From positions 1 to 64,000 of the forward strand of contig NZ_JBJURJ010000010.1 of NCBI RefSeq assembly GCF_046098205.1: DNA of 64,000 nucleotides. The letters are read 5' to 3'. A program made the position numbers and the translations under genes. This DNA is from Paenibacillus_AR mesotrionivorans (GTDB lineage: Bacteria; Bacillota; Bacilli; Paenibacillales; NBRC-103111). The notes beneath the pieces were generated by a model. The model was not told the origin of the DNA, did no database searches, and saw nothing but the letters and a program-made list of their open reading frames with translations. Of this stretch, positions 59,632 to 64,000 are shown piece by piece (position 1 is the stretch's first letter; each line of letters opens with the position of its first letter).

Positions 59632-61228
59632 TGATGAGCCTGCGGTGGTAAACAGTCTGGCCCACAATATCGATTGGGAGGAGCAGGGCATCGCCCATGT
59701 GTTCAAAGCCACCTCCGCCGTCCAGGCGCTGGAGCTGATGCGGGAATACCGGACCGATCTGGTGATATCGGATATCCGGATGCCCGGCATGGACGGTCTG
59801 GATTTTACGGAGGCCATCCGCAGTCTTTCGCCCCACACCAAGGTGATTATTATCTCCGGGCTGGATGAGTTCCGTCTGGCCCAACGGGCGATTCTGCTGA
59901 ATGTCTTCCGCTATATGACCAAACCTGTCCCCTACATGGAGCTGGTTCAGGCTGTGCAGGAAGCACTGACAGCACTGGAGTCGGAGCTGGAGCAGCACCA
60001 GCTGCTGGAGAATGCCGGGTTGGCTATGGACAGCGCCCGCCCCATTCTACAGGAGCGTTTCCTGCAGCAGTGGATCGTCCGTGGAGGGGGCAAAACCGCC
60101 AAGGGTCCTACCTCCCTTGATCCTTGCGGCCTGGAGATCCGGGAGGATGACCCCTGCCTGCTGCTTCTGGTCCGGGTGGATGAATGGCCCCGGGAGGATA
60201 CGGACCCGTACCAGCGGCTGAAGCTGCAGAAGCTGGTGGGGGAGATTCTGTTTCATGGCACACCGTGCATCATGTTCAATGACTTCGAACGTCAGCTTGT
60301 GGTGCTGGTGCAGCAGAACAGCGAGGCCAAGCTCCAGGCTGCCAAACGCTATATGGAGGGGATGGCCGAGCTTCTGCTCAGCACAGCCAAACGTTCCTTG
60401 GGATGTACCCTGTCGCTGTTTTGGAGCGGGCGTTTTTTTGCAGCGGGGACTGTTCATGAGGAATATATCCGTCTGAAGGAACGGGCCAGGTTCACGCTGG
60501 CCTGGGAATCGGGGATTATCCAAGGAGCCGCTCCAGAAGCGGGAGGCTGGGATGAGGAGGAGCAATCGCTGTTTGGCTATCCCGGCTTCGAGCAATGGGT
60601 GGAGCGGCTGGATAAGACCCAGGCGCTCTATCATCTGCGGCATTGGTTCGACGGTGACGGGGGAATGAAGCCAGCCCGGACCTATGATATGCTGCTGCTT
60701 CTGTACAATACGGTATCCGCCAGCCTGATCAAAGCCTCCCTGAAGCGGAAGGTTCCCCTTCAGGAGTGGGCCAAGGAGGAAACCTCCATTTTCTATGCCA
60801 TGCAAATCCCCGCTACTGTGTCCCGTCTGCGCGCCTGGGCTCTCCGGGTGACGGAGCTGTATATGGACTATATGCTGGAGCGCTCCCAGCATGCCACCAG
60901 CCGGCTGTTGGCCCAGGCCAAACAGCTTATTAACAGCGGGCTGCTGGAGGATTTTACGGTACAGGACATTGCCATGAAGCTTCATGTGCATCCCAATTAT
61001 TTATCCCGGCTCTTCACCAGGGAAACGGGCATAACGCTAACGGAATATACCGTGATGCTGCGGATGGAGAAGGCCAAGGCGCTTCTTGCCTCTCCCGGGT
61101 GGAAGGTGTTTCAGGTGGCGGAGGAGGTGGGCTACGTAAGCGTCTCCCACTTCAACCGGACCTTCAAGCGCCACACCGGTATGAATCCGAAGGAATATCA
61201 GACGTCTCTGGCGGTGCCGGAGCAGTAG
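59609..61228 (+). CDS. YesN-type response regulator with AraC DNA-binding domain
   Basis: The start is GTG with GAGGAGGAAC upstream. The 539-residue protein has an N-terminal receiver domain (LLILDDEPAVVNSL; phospho-acceptor Asp in LVISDIRMPGMDGLD, near residue 54; conserved Lys in YMTKPVPYMEL). A ~300-residue linker precedes a C-terminal AraC double helix-turn-helix (VQDIAMKLHVHPNYLSRLF; VFQVAEEVGYVSVSHFNRTF). It likely activates the importer operon and the pectate lyase. Confidence 0.94.
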   Translation: MYNLLILDDEPAVVNSLAHNIDWEEQGIAHVFKATSAVQALELMREYRTDLVISDIRMPGMDGLDFTEAIRSLSPHTKVIIISGLDEFRLAQRAILLNVFRYMTKPVPYMELVQAVQEALTALESELEQHQLLENAGLAMDSARPILQERFLQQWIVRGGGKTAKGPTSLDPCGLEIREDDPCLLLLVRVDEWPREDTDPYQRLKLQKLVGEILFHGTPCIMFNDFERQLVVLVQQNSEAKLQAAKRYMEGMAELLLSTAKRSLGCTLSLFWSGRFFAAGTVHEEYIRLKERARFTLAWESGIIQGAAPEAGGWDEEEQSLFGYPGFEQWVERLDKTQALYHLRHWFDGDGGMKPARTYDMLLLLYNTVSASLIKASLKRKVPLQEWAKEETSIFYAMQIPATVSRLRAWALRVTELYMDYMLERSQHATSRLLAQAKQLINSGLLEDFTVQDIAMKLHVHPNYLSRLFTRETGITLTEYTVMLRMEKAKALLASPGWKVFQVAEEVGYVSVSHFNRTFKRHTGMNPKEYQTSLAVPEQ

Positions 61229-61271
61229 GCGCTGCGGCCCCAAGCAAAATTTGGCACAAAAATTATCCTTT

Positions 61272-61303
61272 TTGACACGATCGAAATGGCTATTAAGTAT
61301 AAG
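61272..61303 (+). promoter_or_regulatory. Possible promoter upstream of pectate lyase
   Basis: TTGACA at 61272-61277 is followed by TATTAAGTATAAG, offering -10 boxes at 16-20 bp spacing. Transcription would begin at about the hairpin at 61308, making that hairpin part of the leader. Confidence 0.4.
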
Positions 61304-61307
61304 ATAA

Positions 61308-61339
61308 GAGGGTATCAGGTCCTTGATACTCCTTTTTTT
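61308..61339 (+). terminator. Terminator after yesN, or leader hairpin of the lyase
   Basis: GGGTATCA and TGATACTCC form an imperfect stem around a short loop, directly followed by seven T. By position it ends the kinase/regulator transcript. If the promoter at 61272 is active it would also lie at the 5' end of the lyase mRNA. Confidence 0.7.
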
Positions 61340-61420
61340 GTATATGCTTGCATTCAAAAGCGGCAGATATGCTCAGGGGCTTGAGGTGAACAGAATCATA
61401 AATTAGAAGGGAGAAAGAGA

Positions 61421-64000
61421 ATGAAATTAAAACACGCACCAATCAAGAAAGTCACTGCCGCTTGTTTGAGCGGGTTGATAGCGCTTTCAACAGCAATGAC
61501 AGTGGGCGGAGGTACGGCACAGGCAGCCTTTAACGGGGCAGACATTCCTGCATTTCCCGGTGCGGAGGGCGGCGGCGCTTATACCAGCGGCGGCCGGGGC
61601 GGCGATGTGTACATCGTTACCAATCTGGAGGACAATGAAACCGGTAACCCCCTAATTGACGGCTCTCTTCGTAAGGGGATCATGGAAACCCCGGCAGGGG
61701 GCCGTACCATTGTATTTCATGTATCCGGTACCATTCAATTGAAGAGTACTCTTCGCATTAGCGGCAAGAATCTGACCATCGCCGGACAAACTGCGCCAGG
61801 CAACGGCATCACCCTTGCCGGGTATGAAACCAATATCAGCGACTCCGAAAATATCATCATTCGTTATATGAAATTCCGTCCGGGTGCTACTAATGTCCAT
61901 ACTGGAAGCGATTCCATGGACGCGCTGTGGGGACGGGATAATAACTATTTTATCATCGACCACTCCTCCTTCAGCTGGAATACAGACGAGACGCTGTCCC
62001 TCTACCGGGGCCAGAATGGTACAATTCAATGGTCAACCGTATATGAAAGCCTGACCCTCTCAGGCCACTCCAAGGGGCGCCACGGCTACGGCGGTATTGC
62101 CGGCGGAGACAAAACCACCTTCCACCATAACCTGTATATGAACCACACCTCCCGGAATCCCCGGTTTGGCGGCGGTTATGGCGGGAAAGCGGACAAGGAT
62201 CATGTAGCGGTAGTGCAATTCTCCAACAATGCCATTTACAATTGGGGCTTTAACGGTCCTTACGGCGGCGGCTTTAACTTTGTCAACTACATGAACAACA
62301 TCAACATTGCCGGACCTGGTACACGGGACAATGTGAAGGACCAAATCATTGACGCCGGTGAAAAGGGCAAGCTGGGCGGCTTCTATGTTGCCGGAAATAG
62401 CATTAACGGTAAAACCACAGGAGTATTGGACGCCACCTATACACCTTATTTCAAGTTCTCCGGCGACTTGGACGGGGATCAAAAGACCGTGGTACGAACA
62501 ACACCATACCGTTCCGGAGACAGTACGGGTGTCACCAAGAACGTCTATAACGCAGGCTTTGATGCTTATCTGGATAACAGCATCACCGAGGCCAATAGCG
62601 CCCTCTTGGAGAGCATTCTGCAGAAGGCCGGGGCCACCTATCCCCGCCGTGATGCTATTGATGCCCGGATTGTGGCGGAGGTAAGGAACGGCCTGGGAAG
62701 ATATGTGAACGTGGAGCAAGAGGTAGGGGGTTATGTATCTCCCTTCGGCGTCATTGAAGCCGAACATCCGGCAGATTATGACACCAACCTGAACGGCATC
62801 GCCGACTCCTGGGAAAAGGCCAAAGGCATCTGGGGTGTGGCAGACGCTTATAAGACTGCAGCACCTAACGGTGGAGGCTACACCTGGCTGGAGCAGTACA
62901 TGAACGGCCTCGTAGATATGGAGCATGTTGCCGAAAATCCGGAGGTGACTTTGGCAGCGCCTCTAAATCAGACCATATTCACGGACGACCAGGACGTGCC
63001 TGTGGCAATCACAGCTGCATCCAACTTTGGGAACTCCATTGCCAAGGTTGCTGTGTATAACGGATCTGAATATCTGGGAGACGCCACGCCTGCAGGCGAA
63101 AATTATGTGTATACCATTCCAAAAGATACATTGAATGACGGTACCTATTTCATTTCGGCAAGAGCAACGGATTCCAAGGGCAACGCCACCCAGTCCACTG
63201 CAGCGACAATTCATGTGAATACCGTCAGCGGCGCATTGGCTCAGGACGGCTGGGCATCCCGTGATATCGGCGATCCTGATCTGGATGGCTCCGCCAGCCT
63301 GACAGACGGCGTAATGACCGTTAAGGGCAACGGCAAGCTGGGTATCAGTGAAGGAAGCAATGAGACCTCAGGGGAATATTATTCTCAAGCCGAGGACGAC
63401 TTCCACTATGTTTATAAGAAAGTAACCGGCGATACGGAAATTGTCACCAAGCTGGAATCCATCGGCGCAGTAGACAATCATGCATTCACAGGCCTCATGA
63501 TCCGGGACAACCTGCAATCCGACAGCGCGGCGGCCATTCTGGGCATGTCCTGGGTGAAGATCTCCAAAGCATACTGCTGGTCCGCTTATCTGGCTGCACG
63601 GCCGACCAATGGCGGCAATATGGATGTTCTGACGGAAACATTGGATTCGGTGGCTGCGGCTAAAGCAGCCGGCATCGATCTGGTGGCAGATATTGGGTTT
63701 AAGAAAGCAGGCGTGGAACAAGGATACTGGCTTAAGCTGAACCGCACCGGCGATGTTTTCACCGCTTACGGGTCCATTAATGGCAGTGACTGGACCAAAA
63801 TCGGCGAACGCACCGTACCGATGAATGAGTCTGTTTACGTAGGCTTTGCTGTAGACAGCAATGACGTCGCCAATAAGATTGAACAGCTGAACTATGCGAA
63901 GTTCTCCAATATCCAGCTGACAGGCGAGGTTGGATACGGCTTGTCCATCGGCGAGGAAAAAACCGGCGGCGCCGGTTATACCCGGGATATCACCATTACA
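61421..64000 (+). CDS. Secreted pectate lyase, PL1-like, cut by the window end
   Basis: The frame is open from ATG 61421 (AGAAGGGAG upstream) to the window edge, giving 860 residues without a stop. A signal peptide covers about residues 1-36 (LSGLIALSTAMTVGGGTAQA). The lyase domain begins FPGAEGGGAYTSGGRGG and runs through GKNLTIAGQTAPGNGI, NIIIRYMKFRPG, DSMDALWGRDNNYFIIDH, SGHSKGRHGYGG and NHTSRNPRFGGGY, the right-handed beta-helix pattern of PL1-like pectate lyases. An Ig-like domain (~508-600) and a CBM-like domain follow. It should cut pectin outside the cell. Confidence 0.92.
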   Translation, partial: MKLKHAPIKKVTAACLSGLIALSTAMTVGGGTAQAAFNGADIPAFPGAEGGGAYTSGGRGGDVYIVTNLEDNETGNPLIDGSLRKGIMETPAGGRTIVFHVSGTIQLKSTLRISGKNLTIAGQTAPGNGITLAGYETNISDSENIIIRYMKFRPGATNVHTGSDSMDALWGRDNNYFIIDHSSFSWNTDETLSLYRGQNGTIQWSTVYESLTLSGHSKGRHGYGGIAGGDKTTFHHNLYMNHTSRNPRFGGGYGGKADKDHVAVVQFSNNAIYNWGFNGPYGGGFNFVNYMNNINIAGPGTRDNVKDQIIDAGEKGKLGGFYVAGNSINGKTTGVLDATYTPYFKFSGDLDGDQKTVVRTTPYRSGDSTGVTKNVYNAGFDAYLDNSITEANSALLESILQKAGATYPRRDAIDARIVAEVRNGLGRYVNVEQEVGGYVSPFGVIEAEHPADYDTNLNGIADSWEKAKGIWGVADAYKTAAPNGGGYTWLEQYMNGLVDMEHVAENPEVTLAAPLNQTIFTDDQDVPVAITAASNFGNSIAKVAVYNGSEYLGDATPAGENYVYTIPKDTLNDGTYFISARATDSKGNATQSTAATIHVNTVSGALAQDGWASRDIGDPDLDGSASLTDGVMTVKGNGKLGISEGSNETSGEYYSQAEDDFHYVYKKVTGDTEIVTKLESIGAVDNHAFTGLMIRDNLQSDSAAAILGMSWVKISKAYCWSAYLAARPTNGGNMDVLTETLDSVAAAKAAGIDLVADIGFKKAGVEQGYWLKLNRTGDVFTAYGSINGSDWTKIGERTVPMNESVYVGFAVDSNDVANKIEQLNYAKFSNIQLTGEVGYGLSIGEEKTGGAGYTRDITIT

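Overview
The window looks like chromosome of a Paenibacillus-type Gram-positive soil bacterium (Bacillales). The signs are strong AGGAGG ribosome sites, frequent TTG and GTG starts, two sugar importers of the LplA/LplB/LplC type with no ATPase gene of their own, a YesM/YesN-type two-component pair, membrane-bound AraC regulators, PadR/HAAS-domain operons and a secreted pectate lyase. This assignment is inferred from gene content. No rRNA or tRNA gene was seen.

Layout. 0.6-5.9 kb: a TIGR01777 epimerase, an AraC regulator divergent from a GHL6-like glycoside hydrolase, a 160-bp MITE-like element and a lipoprotein. 6-15.8 kb: a minus-strand operon (binding protein, two permeases, a very large GH42-like enzyme) with a divergent membrane AraC regulator. 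15.8-24.1 kb: an RNA-repair-like neighbourhood with RtcB ligase, an RlaP-type nucleotidyltransferase, two overlapping WYL regulators, and a tightly packed operon of kptA (RNA 2'-phosphotransferase), tatD, a methyltransferase, an ANT(6)-like nucleotidyltransferase and a GNAT. 24.7-30.5 kb: YwqG-like protein, serine hydrolase, ECF sigma factor with membrane partner, a frameshifted dehydrogenase, and MarR beside a gutted methyltransferase. 30.7-33.8 kb: a BlaI/M56-peptidase system whose candidate operator also precedes a small orphan gene. 33.9-41.2 kb: ridA, yaaA, padR, an Fe-S membrane protein, transporters and an APH-like kinase. 41.5-53.2 kb: a methyltransferase remnant, two PadR/HAAS operons (one with an FtsW-like fusion), ynfA, small membrane proteins, folD with a cyclodeaminase, and a TagA-like glycosyltransferase. 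53.2-64 kb: a second sugar importer, the YesM/YesN pair and a pectate lyase cut by the window end, together a plausible pectin-uptake locus.

The most striking signal is not a gene. Six intergenic elements (265-447, 1632-1814, 17104-17286, 24301-24484, 41234-41416, 54279-54461) share one rigid geometry: two forward motifs starting TAACGG whose starts are exactly 50 bp apart, then two inverted copies ending CCGTTA whose ends are exactly 50 bp apart, with a total length of 183 bp (184 in one). They fall into three sequence classes that keep the same geometry. I do not recognise this as a named repeat family. The second point of interest is the RNA-repair neighbourhood at 15.8-24.1 kb, with a perfect palindrome in the shared rlaP/WYL promoter region.
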